Origin: Mesorhizobium sp. Root157
Lineage (GTDB): Bacteria > Pseudomonadota > Alphaproteobacteria > Rhizobiales > Rhizobiaceae
DNA length: 64,000 nt
Assembly (NCBI RefSeq): GCF_001427385.1
Contig: NZ_LMGJ01000002.1
Span: forward strand, 3,618-67,617
Reading direction: 5' to 3'
Under the pieces are notes generated by a model. That model saw only the letters and a list, made by a program, of their open reading frames with translations, was not told the DNA's origin and did no database searches. Shown here piece after piece: positions 51,597 to 61,621 of the stretch; position 1 is the first letter of the stretch, and every line of letters starts with the position of its first letter. The position numbers and the translations under genes are program-made.

Positions 51597-53927
51597 ATGT
51601 CAGGACCAATGGCTACGACCAGGCCCAAAACGGCACCGCGGCTCGTCACAGCCCTCGTCTCTCGTGCGGTGGTTGTGACCATGCTGATGCTGCTGGCCCT
51701 GTTGGTCAGTCCGGGACGGGCCGACGAAAGCTTGCAGCACTTTCTGTCCGGTACCGCGCCCGGCGAACTGATCCAGGGTGCCGATGCCTATGGCAATGCA
51801 GAAGGTAATCCATCAATAGTGCCTGTCTTGTCCGGCGGAAAGGCGGTCGGCTACGCGTATCTCAACACCGATTTCACCAGCGCGGTCGGCTATTCGGGCA
51901 AACCGATCCGTTTCCTTGTGGGAATTGGCCTGAAAGGCGTCATCCGCGGCATCAAACTGGTCGAGCACAAGGAGCCGATCGTCCTCATCGGTATCCCGCA
52001 GGAAAAGGTCGTTGCCGCGCTGAACGCGCTGATCGGCAAGGACCTTGGCCGGGTTGCTGCGGGGCAGGAGCAGATACCGCAGGTGGATATCGTCAGCGGG
52101 GCCACCGTCACTGTGCTGGTGATGAGCGACAGCGTCGTGCGCTCGGCGGTGAAGCTGATCCGAAGCGGGCGCTTGGGTCAGAGGGGGGCAGGCGCTCCTG
52201 GAGCCTCCGCCGCGCCGGCCATGGTCGTGGACCCCGCTGTATCGGGAATAAGCGACTGGAGCACGCTCGTCGGCGATGGCTCGGTGCGCAGCGTGAGGCT
52301 GACGGTAGGCGAGGTGACTAAGGCCTTCGCTGATGCCGGCCAGCAACAGGCTGCGCAGCGGCCCGAAACCGACAACCCGGATGACCGCTTCATCGATCTC
52401 TACGTCGCGCCGGTCAGCGTGCCCGTTATCGGCCGCAGCCTGCTGGGTGACGCCGGCTATGACAGGTTGAGGAAGAAACTGAAGCACGGCCAGCAAGCGA
52501 TCATCGTTGCTGGCGAGGGTGCCTATTCCTTCAAGGGGTCGGGCTATGTGCGCGGCGGTATCTTCGACCGCATCGAACTAATGCAGGACGGGCAAGGCGT
52601 GCGCTTTCGCGACCGCAACCACACACGGCTTGGCGATCTTGCCGCGGAAGGGGCACCGCACCTGCGTGAAATTGCGCTGTTCACGGTGCCGGAGGAGTTT
52701 TCGCTTGACCTTTCCGAGCCGTGGGAATTGCAGTTGCTCGTACAGCGCAGCTTTGGTGCCCGGGACAAGGCGACCTTGCCTTTCAACCTCGGCTATACCT
52801 TGCCCGCGCGCTATCTGAAGGCTGCTCCGGTCGAGGCGGTGCAGCCCGCGTTGCCCACGGTCACGCTTGCGCAAGAGCCGGCCCAGCCGGCAACGCCCGG
52901 ACTGTCGGAGCAGGGCTCTCCAGACCAGGAACCCCTCTGGGTGAAGATCTGGAAGATGAACACCCTCAAGATCGGCGTCACGGTCATCGCTCTCCTGGTG
53001 CTGACCGCTATCTTCTTCTTTCAAAGCTGGCTGGTCAGCCGCCCTCGGCTGTTCGCCTGGATCAGGCGTGGTTATCTGCTGTTCACGCTGGTCTGGCTCG
53101 GCTGGTATGCAAACGCCCAGCTTTCCGTGGTCAATGTTCTGACCTTCGTCAATTCTCTGGTCACCGGCTTCAACTGGGAGTTCTTCCTTGCGGCGCCGCT
53201 AATTTTCATCCTGTGGGCGGCGGTGGCGGCGGGGCTGCTGTTCTGGGGCAGGGGTCCCTTCTGTGGTTGGCTGTGCCCGTTCGGTGCCTTGCAGGAACTC
53301 ACCAACAACCTCGCCCAATGGCTGAAGGTGCCGCAGATCAAGCTACCCTTCGGCCTGCATGAGCGGCTGTGGCCGGTCAAATACATGATCTTCCTCGGCC
53401 TGTTCGGCTTGTCGCTCTATTCCGTTGCGCTGGCCGAGACCTATGCAGAGGTCGAGCCGTTCAAGACGGCGATCATCCTGAAGTTCGCACGTGGTTGGCC
53501 CTTTGTCGTCTTTGCGCTGGCACTGCTCGGGGCCGGTCTCTTCATCGAGCGCTTCTATTGCCGGTACCTGTGCCCGCTGGGCGCCGCGCTCGCCATTCCT
53601 GGACGCATCCGCATGTTCGAGTGGCTGAAGCGCTATCCCGAATGCGGCTCGCCCTGCCAGCGCTGCGCCAAGGAATGCCCGGTGCAGGCGATCCACCCCG
53701 AAGGCGAGATCAACGTCAACGAGTGCATCTACTGCATGCACTGCCAGGAACTCTACCACGACGACCACCGCTGCCCGCACCTGATCCAGGTGCGGCTGAA
53801 GCGCGAGAAATTCGAGGCGCTGTCCTCGCCGGCAACCCGCGGCAAGGGTCCGCCCAAGCCGCCGGTGATCACCCACGGGGGTGAGCCAGTAGGGACAGCT
53901 GCAAAACACATCAGTGTAACCGGCTGA
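51597..53927 (+). CDS. nosR: NosR: membrane flavo/iron-sulfur protein for N2O reduction
   Basis: 776 residues from the ATG at 51597, with AAGGGG upstream. After a signal segment (VVVTMLMLLALLVSPGRA) comes the periplasmic FMN domain; Thr170 in VSGATVT is the expected covalent FMN site. About five to six membrane segments follow (from residue 460). Two CxxxCP motifs, CGWLCPFG (about 556) and CRYLCPLG (about 655), and a double 4Fe-4S cluster set (CGSPCQRCAKECP and CIYCMHCQELYHDDHRCP) lie toward the C-terminus. NosR feeds quinol-derived electrons to NosZ and is needed for its expression. Confidence 0.96.
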   Translation: MSGPMATTRPKTAPRLVTALVSRAVVVTMLMLLALLVSPGRADESLQHFLSGTAPGELIQGADAYGNAEGNPSIVPVLSGGKAVGYAYLNTDFTSAVGYSGKPIRFLVGIGLKGVIRGIKLVEHKEPIVLIGIPQEKVVAALNALIGKDLGRVAAGQEQIPQVDIVSGATVTVLVMSDSVVRSAVKLIRSGRLGQRGAGAPGASAAPAMVVDPAVSGISDWSTLVGDGSVRSVRLTVGEVTKAFADAGQQQAAQRPETDNPDDRFIDLYVAPVSVPVIGRSLLGDAGYDRLRKKLKHGQQAIIVAGEGAYSFKGSGYVRGGIFDRIELMQDGQGVRFRDRNHTRLGDLAAEGAPHLREIALFTVPEEFSLDLSEPWELQLLVQRSFGARDKATLPFNLGYTLPARYLKAAPVEAVQPALPTVTLAQEPAQPATPGLSEQGSPDQEPLWVKIWKMNTLKIGVTVIALLVLTAIFFFQSWLVSRPRLFAWIRRGYLLFTLVWLGWYANAQLSVVNVLTFVNSLVTGFNWEFFLAAPLIFILWAAVAAGLLFWGRGPFCGWLCPFGALQELTNNLAQWLKVPQIKLPFGLHERLWPVKYMIFLGLFGLSLYSVALAETYAEVEPFKTAIILKFARGWPFVVFALALLGAGLFIERFYCRYLCPLGAALAIPGRIRMFEWLKRYPECGSPCQRCAKECPVQAIHPEGEINVNECIYCMHCQELYHDDHRCPHLIQVRLKREKFEALSSPATRGKGPPKPPVITHGGEPVGTAAKHISVTG

Positions 53928-53951
53928 CAGGCCACAACAAGGAGAATGACC

Positions 53952-55877
53952 ATGTCACAGGACGAACGGGACCGGAAAGCCATTCTGAGTAGACGCCAAC
54001 TGCTGGGCACCACCGCTGTAATGGCGGCCGCCGGTGCCGCAGGGGTCGGCGGCGGACTGGCACTAAACGGAGGCGTGGTATCGCCGGCCGCAGCGGACGA
54101 GAAGGGCGAGCAGGAAGCCGAAGTCAAGCCCGGAGAGCTGGACGAATACTACGTGTTTTTCTCCAGCGGTCAGACCGGCGAAGTGCGCATCATGGGCGCT
54201 CCGTCCATGCGCGAACTGATGCGCATCCCCGTTTTCAACCGGTGCAGCGCCACCGGCTGGGGGCAGACTAACGAAAGCCTCAAGGTCCTGACCGAGGGCC
54301 TGCTTCCCGAGAATGTCGAGTTCCTGAAAGACAAGGGCGGCATCTATCTCAACGGCGACCTGCACCATCCGCATCCATCGCAGACCGACGGCACCTATGA
54401 CGGTCGCTACCTCTATGCCAACGACAAGGCAAATACACGGGTATGTCGTATCCGCCTCGATGTGATGAAGTGTGACAAGATCATCCAGTTGCCGAACCAG
54501 CATACGGTGCATGGCCTGCGTGTGCAGAAGTACCCGAAGACGGGCTATGTGTTCTGCAACGGCGAGGACCGTGTGCCGATCCCTAATGATGGCTCGGTCC
54601 TCGACGATCACAAGCAGTATCATGCCATCTTCACCGCCGTGGACGGCGAGACGATGAAGGTTGCCTGGCAGGTCATGGTCGACGGCAACCTCGACAATGT
54701 CGATGCTGACTACCAGGGCAAATACGCTTTCGCCACCTGCTACAACTCTGAGGAGGGCGTGAACCTCGAACAGATGATGGCCAAGGAGCAGGACTGGATC
54801 GTCATCTTCAACCTGAAGCGTATCGAAGAAGCGGTCGCCAAGGGCAATTTCAAGGAGATGGGCGGCGTGCCGGTCATTGACGGTCGCCATGGCTCGCCCT
54901 ACACGCGCTATGTGCCCGTGGCCAACAGCCCGCATGGCATCAACACCGCACCCGATGGCATCCATGTCGTGGCCAACGGCAAGTTGTCGCCAACGGTGAC
55001 GGTGTTCGACGTGCGCAAGTTCGACGATCTGTTTGACGACAAGATCGAGTCGCGCGATACAGTGGTCGCCGAGCCGGAACTGGGCCTTGGTCCGCTCCAT
55101 ACCGCCTATGATGGGCGCGGCAACGCTTACACCACGCTTTTCATCGACAGTCAGGTCTGCAAGTGGAACATCGAGGATGCCAAGCGCTCCTATGCCGGCG
55201 AACAGGTCGATCCGATCCGTCAGAAGCTCGACGTCCACTACCAGCCCGGCCACAACCACACCTCCATGGGTCAGACCAAGGAGGCGGACGGCAAATGGCT
55301 GCTCTCGCTGAACAAGTTCTCCAAGGACCGCTACCTCAACGTTGGCCCGCTGAAGCCTGAGAACGACCAGCTGATCGACATCTCCGGCGACCAGATGGTG
55401 CTGGTGCATGACGGCCCGAGCTTCGCCGAGCCGCATGACGCCACACTTGTCCATCGCTCGAAGATCAATCCAGTCAATGTTTGGGACCGGGCTGATCCGT
55501 TCTTCTCCGACGCGGTTAAGCAGGCCGAGGCCGACGGCATCGACCTGATGATGGACAGCGAGGTCATCCGCGATGGCAACAAGGTGCGCGTCTACATGAC
55601 CTCGGCGGCGCCGGCCTTCGGACTGGAGAGTTTTACCGTCAAGCAGGGCGATGAGGTCACTGTCTACGTCACCAATATCGACGAAGTGGAGGACCTGACT
55701 CATGGCTTCTCAATCATCAATTACGGGATCAACATGGAAGTGGCCCCACAGGCGACCGCGTCGGTGACGTTCACCGCCAGCAAGCCGGGCGTCTGGTGGT
55801 ACTATTGCTCGTGGTTCTGCCATGCCATGCACATGGAGATGAAGGGCCGTATGCTCGTGGAACCGCAGGGCGCCTAG
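53952..55877 (+). CDS. nosZ: Nitrous-oxide reductase, clade I (Tat-exported)
   Basis: 641 residues from the ATG at 53952, which has GGAG at seven-base spacing; the ATG at 53946 is too close to it. The Tat signal [20 protein letters not shown] marks clade I. A seven-bladed propeller holds the CuZ site, with ligands in [32 protein letters not shown] and EPHD. The C-terminal cupredoxin domain holds CuA: Cys619, Cys623, His627 and Met630 in [12 protein letters not shown]. The periplasmic homodimer reduces N2O to N2. All copper ligands I can check are present, so it should be functional. Confidence 0.98.
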   Translation: MSQDERDRKAILSRRQLLGTTAVMAAAGAAGVGGGLALNGGVVSPAAADEKGEQEAEVKPGELDEYYVFFSSGQTGEVRIMGAPSMRELMRIPVFNRCSATGWGQTNESLKVLTEGLLPENVEFLKDKGGIYLNGDLHHPHPSQTDGTYDGRYLYANDKANTRVCRIRLDVMKCDKIIQLPNQHTVHGLRVQKYPKTGYVFCNGEDRVPIPNDGSVLDDHKQYHAIFTAVDGETMKVAWQVMVDGNLDNVDADYQGKYAFATCYNSEEGVNLEQMMAKEQDWIVIFNLKRIEEAVAKGNFKEMGGVPVIDGRHGSPYTRYVPVANSPHGINTAPDGIHVVANGKLSPTVTVFDVRKFDDLFDDKIESRDTVVAEPELGLGPLHTAYDGRGNAYTTLFIDSQVCKWNIEDAKRSYAGEQVDPIRQKLDVHYQPGHNHTSMGQTKEADGKWLLSLNKFSKDRYLNVGPLKPENDQLIDISGDQMVLVHDGPSFAEPHDATLVHRSKINPVNVWDRADPFFSDAVKQAEADGIDLMMDSEVIRDGNKVRVYMTSAAPAFGLESFTVKQGDEVTVYVTNIDEVEDLTHGFSIINYGINMEVAPQATASVTFTASKPGVWWYYCSWFCHAMHMEMKGRMLVEPQGA

Positions 55878-55880
55878 GAC

Positions 55881-57260
55881 GTGGCTCGTACTTTCCATAA
55901 CGCGATAATGGGAATGGCGGCGCTGTTTGCCGCCATTTCCGGCCACCCGGCGGACGCGACGGAGATAATCGTCGCCGCTGACGCCACGCCTTTGCAAGCC
56001 GTGGTGGACGCCGCGGCGCCGGGCGACGTGCTGCGTCTTGCGCCAGGCGAGCATGTTGGGCCGGTTGTCATATCCCGGAAGCTGACTTTGCAAGGCGAGC
56101 CGGGCGCGGCCCTGAAGGGTAGTGGCTACGGCAGCGTGGTGACGCTGGAAGCGCCGGGCTCCGTCGTTCGCAACCTTCGCATCGAAGGTTCGGGAATGGA
56201 TCTGGACACGCTGGACGCCGGCGTATTCGCCGCGCCGACCGCCACGCGCGCGCTTATAGAAGACAACATCATCGTCGGCAATCTCTACGGCATCCAACTT
56301 CATGGCGCTCAGGATGCAGTGGCGCGGGGCAATCGCATCGAAGGTTTAAGCGAAGGGCGCACCAGCCGTTCCGGCAACGGCGTTTCGGTATGGAATTCGC
56401 CTGGGGCCAAAGTTCTTGACAACGACATCAGCTTTGGCCGCGACGGCATCTTCGCCAACGCCAGCAAGAAGAACGAATTCCGCGGCAACAGGTTCAGCAA
56501 CCTGCGTTTCGCCGTCCATTATATGTACACCAACAACAGCGTGATCGCCGATAACGTTTCCACCGGCAATATCGTTGGCTACGCCATCATGTATTCCGAC
56601 CGCCTCAAGGTCACCGGTAACGTCTCGGACGGCGACCGTGACAATGGCTTTCTTTTCAATTACGCTAACGCTTCTGAGATCAGCGGCAACGTGGTGCGTG
56701 GCCGTGCGCAGCCGGCCGAACGCTGGACCAGCAACGGCCAGCGTTTCGCCGCAGACCCGGATATGCCCAAAGCCAGCGAAGCGGTCGGGTTGCGCAAGGG
56801 CACGCGCATCGGCCCTGAAAAGTGCGTTTTCATCTATAACGCCAACCGCAATCGTTTCTCCGGCAACCTCTTCGAGGGCTGCGAGATCGGCGTGCACTTC
56901 ACGGCCGGCTCCGAGGGCAACGCGATGAGCGGCAACGCCTTCGTGCGCAACCACAACCAGGTCAAATATGTCGGCACCCGCTCGCTCGACTGGTCGAGCG
57001 AGGGGCGCGGCAACTACTGGAGCGACAATCCGACCTTTGACCTCGACGGCGACGGCCTTGCTGACAACCCCTACCGCCCCAACGACATGATCGACCGGGT
57101 GCTGTGGGCAGCGCCGGCGGCCAAGGTGCTGGTCAACAGCCCGGCTGTGCAGGTGATCCGCTGGGCGCAGGCCCGCTTTCCGGCGGTCTTTCCCGGTGGC
57201 GTCGTCGATAGCCACCCGCTGATGAAGCCGGACGGCATCAAGGAAACGGTGACGCCATGA
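55881..57260 (+). CDS. nosD: NosD: periplasmic copper-site assembly protein
   Basis: 459 residues from a GTG three bases after nosZ; in-frame ATGs at 55908 and 55914 are alternatives. A signal peptide (MGMAALFAAISGHPADA) is followed by a right-handed beta-helix of CASH repeats: GPVVISRKLTLQGEPG, IIVGNLYGIQLHGAQDAVARGN, NRFSNLRFAVHYMYTNNSVI-type units. NosD works with the NosFY transporter to mature CuZ, probably by delivering sulfur. The stop overlaps nosF by four bases. Confidence 0.94.
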   Translation: MARTFHNAIMGMAALFAAISGHPADATEIIVAADATPLQAVVDAAAPGDVLRLAPGEHVGPVVISRKLTLQGEPGAALKGSGYGSVVTLEAPGSVVRNLRIEGSGMDLDTLDAGVFAAPTATRALIEDNIIVGNLYGIQLHGAQDAVARGNRIEGLSEGRTSRSGNGVSVWNSPGAKVLDNDISFGRDGIFANASKKNEFRGNRFSNLRFAVHYMYTNNSVIADNVSTGNIVGYAIMYSDRLKVTGNVSDGDRDNGFLFNYANASEISGNVVRGRAQPAERWTSNGQRFAADPDMPKASEAVGLRKGTRIGPEKCVFIYNANRNRFSGNLFEGCEIGVHFTAGSEGNAMSGNAFVRNHNQVKYVGTRSLDWSSEGRGNYWSDNPTFDLDGDGLADNPYRPNDMIDRVLWAAPAAKVLVNSPAVQVIRWAQARFPAVFPGGVVDSHPLMKPDGIKETVTP

Positions 57261-58174
57261 GCTTCAATGTTGAACTGAAGTCGGTTGCACGGCATTACGG
57301 CCCCGTCAGGGCAGTGGACGACGTGTCCTTCTCTGCTGGTACCGGCGAGGTGATCGCGCTGGTGGGCCACAACGGCGCCGGTAAGACCACGCTTATCAAG
57401 CTAATGCTGGGGCTTGCGCGTCCCACCGCCGGCTCTGTCGCCGTGCTCGGCCAGAATCCGGCGGCTGGCGATGCCTCCGTGCGTCGGCGGCTCGGCTACC
57501 TGCCGGAGAACGTATCTTTCAATCCCGCACTGACCGGCCGCGAGACGCTGCGCTTCTACGTCCGGCTCAAGGGAGGCAGGCCGAAAGAAGAGGATGCGCT
57601 GCTTGAACGGCTTGGCCTTGCCCACGCGGCAGACCGGCGCGTCGGCACCTATTCCAAGGGTATGCGCCAGCGGCTGGGTTTGGCTCAGGCCATGATCGGC
57701 ACGCCGGCGGTATTGCTGCTGGACGAACCCACCACCGGCCTCGACCCGGAACTACGCCAGCAATTCTATGGGATCGTCCGTCAAATGGGTGCGGCTGGCG
57801 CGACCGTGCTCCTGTGTTCTCATGCTTTGAACGAACTGGAAGGCAATGCCGGCCGCGTCGTCATCATGAACGAAGGCCGCAAGATTGCCGATGGCTCGCT
57901 GGACGAACTACGCCACATCGCGCAACTGCCGACGAAGATTCGCCTGAAGACCGCCGAGGACGGGACCCGGCGCCTGCGCGAATGGATGGGCGAACCAGCG
58001 GGGCTGAGGCAGATCAACGGCCACATCGTCGAGTTCGACGCTACGCCGGAGGCCAAGGCCGCCTTCCTGCGCCGCGCCGCTGGCGAAGGCGCGCCCTTCG
58101 TCGATCTCGACATGGTGCCGCCAGGTCTCGATGAACTCTACGCCCATTTCCTCGCCGGGAGGATTTTGCGATGA
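57257..58174 (+). CDS. nosF: NosF: ABC-transporter ATPase for CuZ assembly
   Basis: 305 residues. Walker A GHNGAGKTT lies at residues 37-45, the signature is YSKGMRQRLGLAQAM and Walker B is AVLLLDEPTTGLDPEL, then the switch His in LLCSHALNELE. It forms the ABC complex with NosY in the inner membrane and powers the supply needed for CuZ. Its start and stop overlap nosD and nosY by four bases each, so the three are translationally coupled. Confidence 0.95.
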   Translation: MSFNVELKSVARHYGPVRAVDDVSFSAGTGEVIALVGHNGAGKTTLIKLMLGLARPTAGSVAVLGQNPAAGDASVRRRLGYLPENVSFNPALTGRETLRFYVRLKGGRPKEEDALLERLGLAHAADRRVGTYSKGMRQRLGLAQAMIGTPAVLLLDEPTTGLDPELRQQFYGIVRQMGAAGATVLLCSHALNELEGNAGRVVIMNEGRKIADGSLDELRHIAQLPTKIRLKTAEDGTRRLREWMGEPAGLRQINGHIVEFDATPEAKAAFLRRAAGEGAPFVDLDMVPPGLDELYAHFLAGRILR

Positions 58175-59001
58175 ACACGATCCTTCTGCTTGCGGCAAAG
58201 GAAGTGCGCGAGGGCCTGCGTAATCGCTGGGTGCTGGCGGCGACCGGCTTGCTGGCGGCGCTGGCGCTGACGCTTGCCTTCCTCGGCAGCGCGCCTACCG
58301 GTACGGTCGGCGCCGGCGCGCTCGACGTGGTCGTCATCAGCCTTGCCAGCCTCACCATCTTCATCGTGCCGCTGATCGCGCTGCTGATTTCCCACGATGC
58401 CATCGTCGGCGAGATCGATCGCGGCACCATGACTCTGCTTCTGTCCTATCCGGTCCGGCGCAGCCAGGTTCTACTCGGCAAGTTCCTCGGGCATATCGCC
58501 ATCCTCGCCTTCGCCACCTGCGTCGGCTACGGGCTGGCGGCGGTTGCGCTTCTGGCTACCGGCAAGGCGATCGGCGGCGGAAGCTGGACGGCGTTCGTCG
58601 CCATGACCGCTTCCTCGGTGCTTGTGGGCGCGGTCTTCGTCGCCATTGGTTATCTGGTCAGCGCGCTGGTACGTGACCGCGGCACCGCCGGCGGCATCGC
58701 CATCGGCGTCTGGCTGGTCTTCGTCATCCTCTACGACATGGCGCTGCTGGGGCTGCTGGTGGCCGATCAGGGACGCTTCGTCGGCGACGGCGTGCTGGAT
58801 GCACTGCTTCTGTTCAATCCGACCGACGCTTACCGTCTGCTCAATCTCGCCGGCTCGGACGATATCGCAGCCGCCTCGGGCATGGCCGGTGTCGTGCAGA
58901 ACGCGGCGCTGGGTCCGGCGGTCCTGCTGGCCGCGCTTGCGGCATGGATCGTGGCGCCGATGGCACTGGCGGCGGCTGCCTTTTCGAGGAGAGAGCTGTG
59001 A
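58171..59001 (+). CDS. nosY: NosY: ABC-transporter membrane subunit for CuZ assembly
   Basis: 276 residues with six membrane segments, including VLAATGLLAALALTLAFLG, VVISLASLTIFIVPLIALLI, AILAFATCVGYGLAAVALLA and TASSVLVGAVFVAIGYLVSA. AAKEVREGLRNRW is the usual NosY start and GEIDRGTMTLLLSYPVRR the conserved cytosolic loop. It partners with NosF. The end overlaps the GTG start of nosL. Confidence 0.95.
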   Translation: MNTILLLAAKEVREGLRNRWVLAATGLLAALALTLAFLGSAPTGTVGAGALDVVVISLASLTIFIVPLIALLISHDAIVGEIDRGTMTLLLSYPVRRSQVLLGKFLGHIAILAFATCVGYGLAAVALLATGKAIGGGSWTAFVAMTASSVLVGAVFVAIGYLVSALVRDRGTAGGIAIGVWLVFVILYDMALLGLLVADQGRFVGDGVLDALLLFNPTDAYRLLNLAGSDDIAAASGMAGVVQNAALGPAVLLAALAAWIVAPMALAAAAFSRREL

Positions 59002-59537
59002 GACAGCTCCTGACGGTTATGGTCCTCGCCGGCCTTCTGGCGCTCGGAGCCTGCCAGCGCCAAGCGGAAGCGCCGCCCCCGCCCTTCGCGATGACGGAGG
59101 ACGCGATGGGCCGCTACTGCGGCATGAACATCCTCGAACATGCTGGACCCAAAGGCCAGATCATCCTCGCCAAATATGACGAGCCGATCTGGTTTTCGTC
59201 AGCGCGCGACGCCATCGCCTTCACCATGCTGCCGGAGGAGCCGAAGGATATCCGCGCGATCTATGTCTCCGACATGGCCAAAGCGCCGACCTGGGACGAA
59301 CCCGGAGCCGACAACTGGGTGGACGCCCGACAGGCATTCTTCGTCATTGGCAGCAACCGGAAGGGCGGCATGGGCGCCGCCGAGGCCGCACCCTTCTCCA
59401 CCGAAGAGGCAGCGACAGCCTTCGCCGGCGCCCATGGCGGCGAAGTCGTGCGCTTCGACGCCGTTCCGCGCGACTACATTCTGGAGCAGCAAACCGGCGC
59501 GAATGGCGCGCCTGCGCCTTCCAGGGAGGTTCACTGA
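58998..59537 (+). CDS. nosL: NosL: copper(I) chaperone lipoprotein
   Basis: 179 residues from a GTG overlapping the nosY stop, preceded by GAGGAGAG. The signal peptide ends in the lipobox LLALGAC (Cys19), so it is an outer-leaflet lipoprotein. The copper-binding Cys-Gly-Met motif is in MGRYCGMNILEH. The remainder (GQIILAKYDEPIWFSSARDA, IRAIYVSDMAKAPTWDEPG) matches NosL. It delivers Cu(I) to apo-NosZ. Confidence 0.94.
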   Translation: MRQLLTVMVLAGLLALGACQRQAEAPPPPFAMTEDAMGRYCGMNILEHAGPKGQIILAKYDEPIWFSSARDAIAFTMLPEEPKDIRAIYVSDMAKAPTWDEPGADNWVDARQAFFVIGSNRKGGMGAAEAAPFSTEEAATAFAGAHGGEVVRFDAVPRDYILEQQTGANGAPAPSREVH

Positions 59538-59538
59538 C

Positions 59539-60531
59539 ATGATTTCCGGACCGATGACCCGCCGCCGCATGATCGGCATCAGCGCCGCCGCAGCCGGCAT
59601 GGCGCTGCTGCCGTTCGAGAGCGCTGCGGCCATACCCGATGCGGTGACTTGGCAGGGTGAGGCCATGGGCGCGCAGGCTTCGCTCGTCATCCATCATCCG
59701 GACCGCGCGAAGGCGAAAAAGCTGGTAGAAGCGACGGTCGCCGAGGTACGGCGGCTGGAGCGCATCTTCAGCCTCTACCGTGACGATTCCGACCTCACCT
59801 TGCTCAACCGGCAGCGCTTCCTGGTCTCGCCGCCAAAGGAACTCGTGGAGATATTGCGCCAGAGCAGTGATGCCTGGGCGCTCACCGGCGGCGCCTTCGA
59901 CCCCACCGTGCAGCCGCTATGGGATACATACCGCCGCCACTTTTCAACCTCCGGCGCATCCAAAGCCGGACCTTCGGCCGGGATCGTGCGCGAGTGCCTA
60001 GCTCGCGTCGGCCTCGATCGGATCGCCTGTTCATCCGCCCGCATCGAACTGCCGGCGGCAGGCTCCGCGCTGACGCTCAACGGCATTGCGCAGGGCTATG
60101 TAACCGACAAGGTAGTGGACCTGCTGAGAGCCGGCGGCATCGAGCACTCCATGGTCGATATGGGCGAAAGCCGCGCCATCGGCCCGGCGTGGGACGACAG
60201 GCCATGGCGGGTCGGCGTTTCCGATCCCCTCGATACGGCCCGCATCCTCAAGGTGCTTGAAGTGGAGGATCGCGCCGTGGCAACGTCGAGCCCGTTCGGC
60301 TTTCGCTTCGACGCCGAGGGCCGGTTCAGCCACATCATCGATCCGCGTAGCGGCGCGACGCCTCGGCGCCACGCCAGCGTCACCGTCGTGGCTAGGCAGG
60401 CGGCGCTGGCAGACGCGCTCTCCACCGCCTTCAACCTGATGGATGTCGGGGAGATCGTGGCTGTGCTTGAAGGCATGGCCGGCGTCGAAGCCCACATCCT
60501 GTCGCATGACAGAAACTGGACTTCCGTGTGA
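59539..60531 (+). CDS. nosX: NosX: FAD:protein FMN transferase (ApbE family)
   Basis: 330 residues, two bases after nosL, with AGGGAGG upstream. A Tat signal (MTRRRMIGISAAAAGMALL) exports it. ApbE landmarks are WQGEAMGAQASLVIHHPD, TGGAFDPTVQPLWDTYR, LTLNGIAQGYVTDKVVDLLR and the late HIIDPRSGATP and ADALSTAFNLM. It attaches FMN to the threonine of NosR (Thr170 here). It ends the nos operon. No terminator with a T tract follows; a small GGCAC/GTGCC stem at 60536 lacks one. Confidence 0.94.
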   Translation: MISGPMTRRRMIGISAAAAGMALLPFESAAAIPDAVTWQGEAMGAQASLVIHHPDRAKAKKLVEATVAEVRRLERIFSLYRDDSDLTLLNRQRFLVSPPKELVEILRQSSDAWALTGGAFDPTVQPLWDTYRRHFSTSGASKAGPSAGIVRECLARVGLDRIACSSARIELPAAGSALTLNGIAQGYVTDKVVDLLRAGGIEHSMVDMGESRAIGPAWDDRPWRVGVSDPLDTARILKVLEVEDRAVATSSPFGFRFDAEGRFSHIIDPRSGATPRRHASVTVVARQAALADALSTAFNLMDVGEIVAVLEGMAGVEAHILSHDRNWTSV

Positions 60532-60684
60532 GAGAGGCACTGCCGTGCCAGGCGCGGCTTTCTCGGCACAGACGGGAAGCATGTCGGCAGAGCGCCGCTA
60601 CCCGATTGCTGCGGCCGCCCATCAGCCCGGTTTTAGCGGTCAGGACCCACTCCCGATCAGTCATCGACAAAAGGGATGCCAGGA

Positions 60685-61110
60685 ATGACACAAGCAGTGC
60701 GCCAGCAGACAGACGCCGCCATTTGCGAATTTCCGCTTCCCATTGGGGTTCACGCCGAGAAGGTGATCTCCGTGCGCCAATATACGGGCCGGTTGTTCTC
60801 GTTCCGTATCACCCGGCCACAGAGCTTTCGCTTCCGCCCGGGCGAGTTCGTGATGATTGGCCTGCCCAATGCGGTGAAGCCGGTATTCAGGGCCTACTCC
60901 ATCGCCAGCCCTCATGGGGCGAGGAACTGGAATTCCTGTCGATCAGGTGCCGGACGGTCCGCTGACCATGCATCTGCAGAAAATCACGCCGGGCGACACC
61001 AAATTGCTGCGCGCTAGACCGACCGGGGCGCTGGTCCTCGATGCGCTGACGCCGGGCAGGGGGTTGTGGATGATATCGACCGGGACCGGTATCGCGCCCT
61101 TTGCTTGGGC
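60685..61110 (+). pseudogene. Ferredoxin-NADP reductase N-terminal remnant (fpr)
   Basis: From MTQAVRQQTDAAICEFPLPI the frame runs through YTGRLFSFRITRPQSFRFRP and GEFVMIGLPN to FRAYSIASP, the FAD-binding RxYS motif. Then two small shifts occur: SWGEELEFLSI lies in a second frame, and VPDGPLTMHLQKITPGDTKL with RGLWMISTGTGIAPFAW in a third. The gene ends abruptly inside the NADP-binding motif GTGIAPF, where it is joined to a LysR fragment. The normal length is about 257 residues; some 140 remain. Confidence 0.8.
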
Positions 61111-61389
61111 TTGCCATATCTGAAGGTTCGGGGCCCAGGCTACACGCTTGGCAGCATGTCGATCGAGGCAGCCACCCGTGGTGAAGGCGTGGCCTTGGGG
61201 TGCAGTGTGCTGGTGGTCGAGGACCTGGCGGCAGGCCGTCTTGTGTCGCTGTTTCCGCAAGCCAGACTGGAAGTCGAATGGGGCTACGATCTTGTCTACC
61301 GCGTCGGCAGCCGGAATAACCCGAAGGTAAGCGCTTTCCGCGACTGGATCACGCAGGAGGTGCGAGAACTCACACGAGACACCTTCTAG
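61111..61389 (+). pseudogene. C-terminal fragment of a LysR regulator
   Basis: KVRGPGYTLGSMSIEAATRG, EGVALGCSVLVVEDLAAGRL and VEWGYDLVYRVGSRNNPKVS are the last 85 residues of a GcvA-type LysR effector domain, ending in TQEVRELTRDTF. The DNA-binding part is missing. The fragment is fused to the fpr remnant near 61105, which shows one deletion joining two different genes. The spacer 61390-61621 shows nothing I recognise. Confidence 0.75.
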
Positions 61390-61621
61390 GGCGCGGCGTC
61401 CGCTGCTGGTGTGGTTGTTGACGCGTTCCAGCCAGTGTGTGTTACAGAATTTCTGTCGTCCGATCTAGAGTGCGCCAGCACGGCTTCGGGGCTGTGATTT
61501 TGATCGCTGTTTGGCATTGATTGGAATGGGTAGTCTACCTGTGAACCGCCGAAGCGGCCTCAACTTGAGAACCTGGCGTCGGTCGAAGCAGTAGCGTGGT
61601 GGTGGCTTGAACACATGCGAA

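Noticed and set aside
54063..55703. 546-codon minus-strand frame opposite nosZ
   Set aside because: Shadow of nosZ; no recognisable domain or ribosome-binding site.
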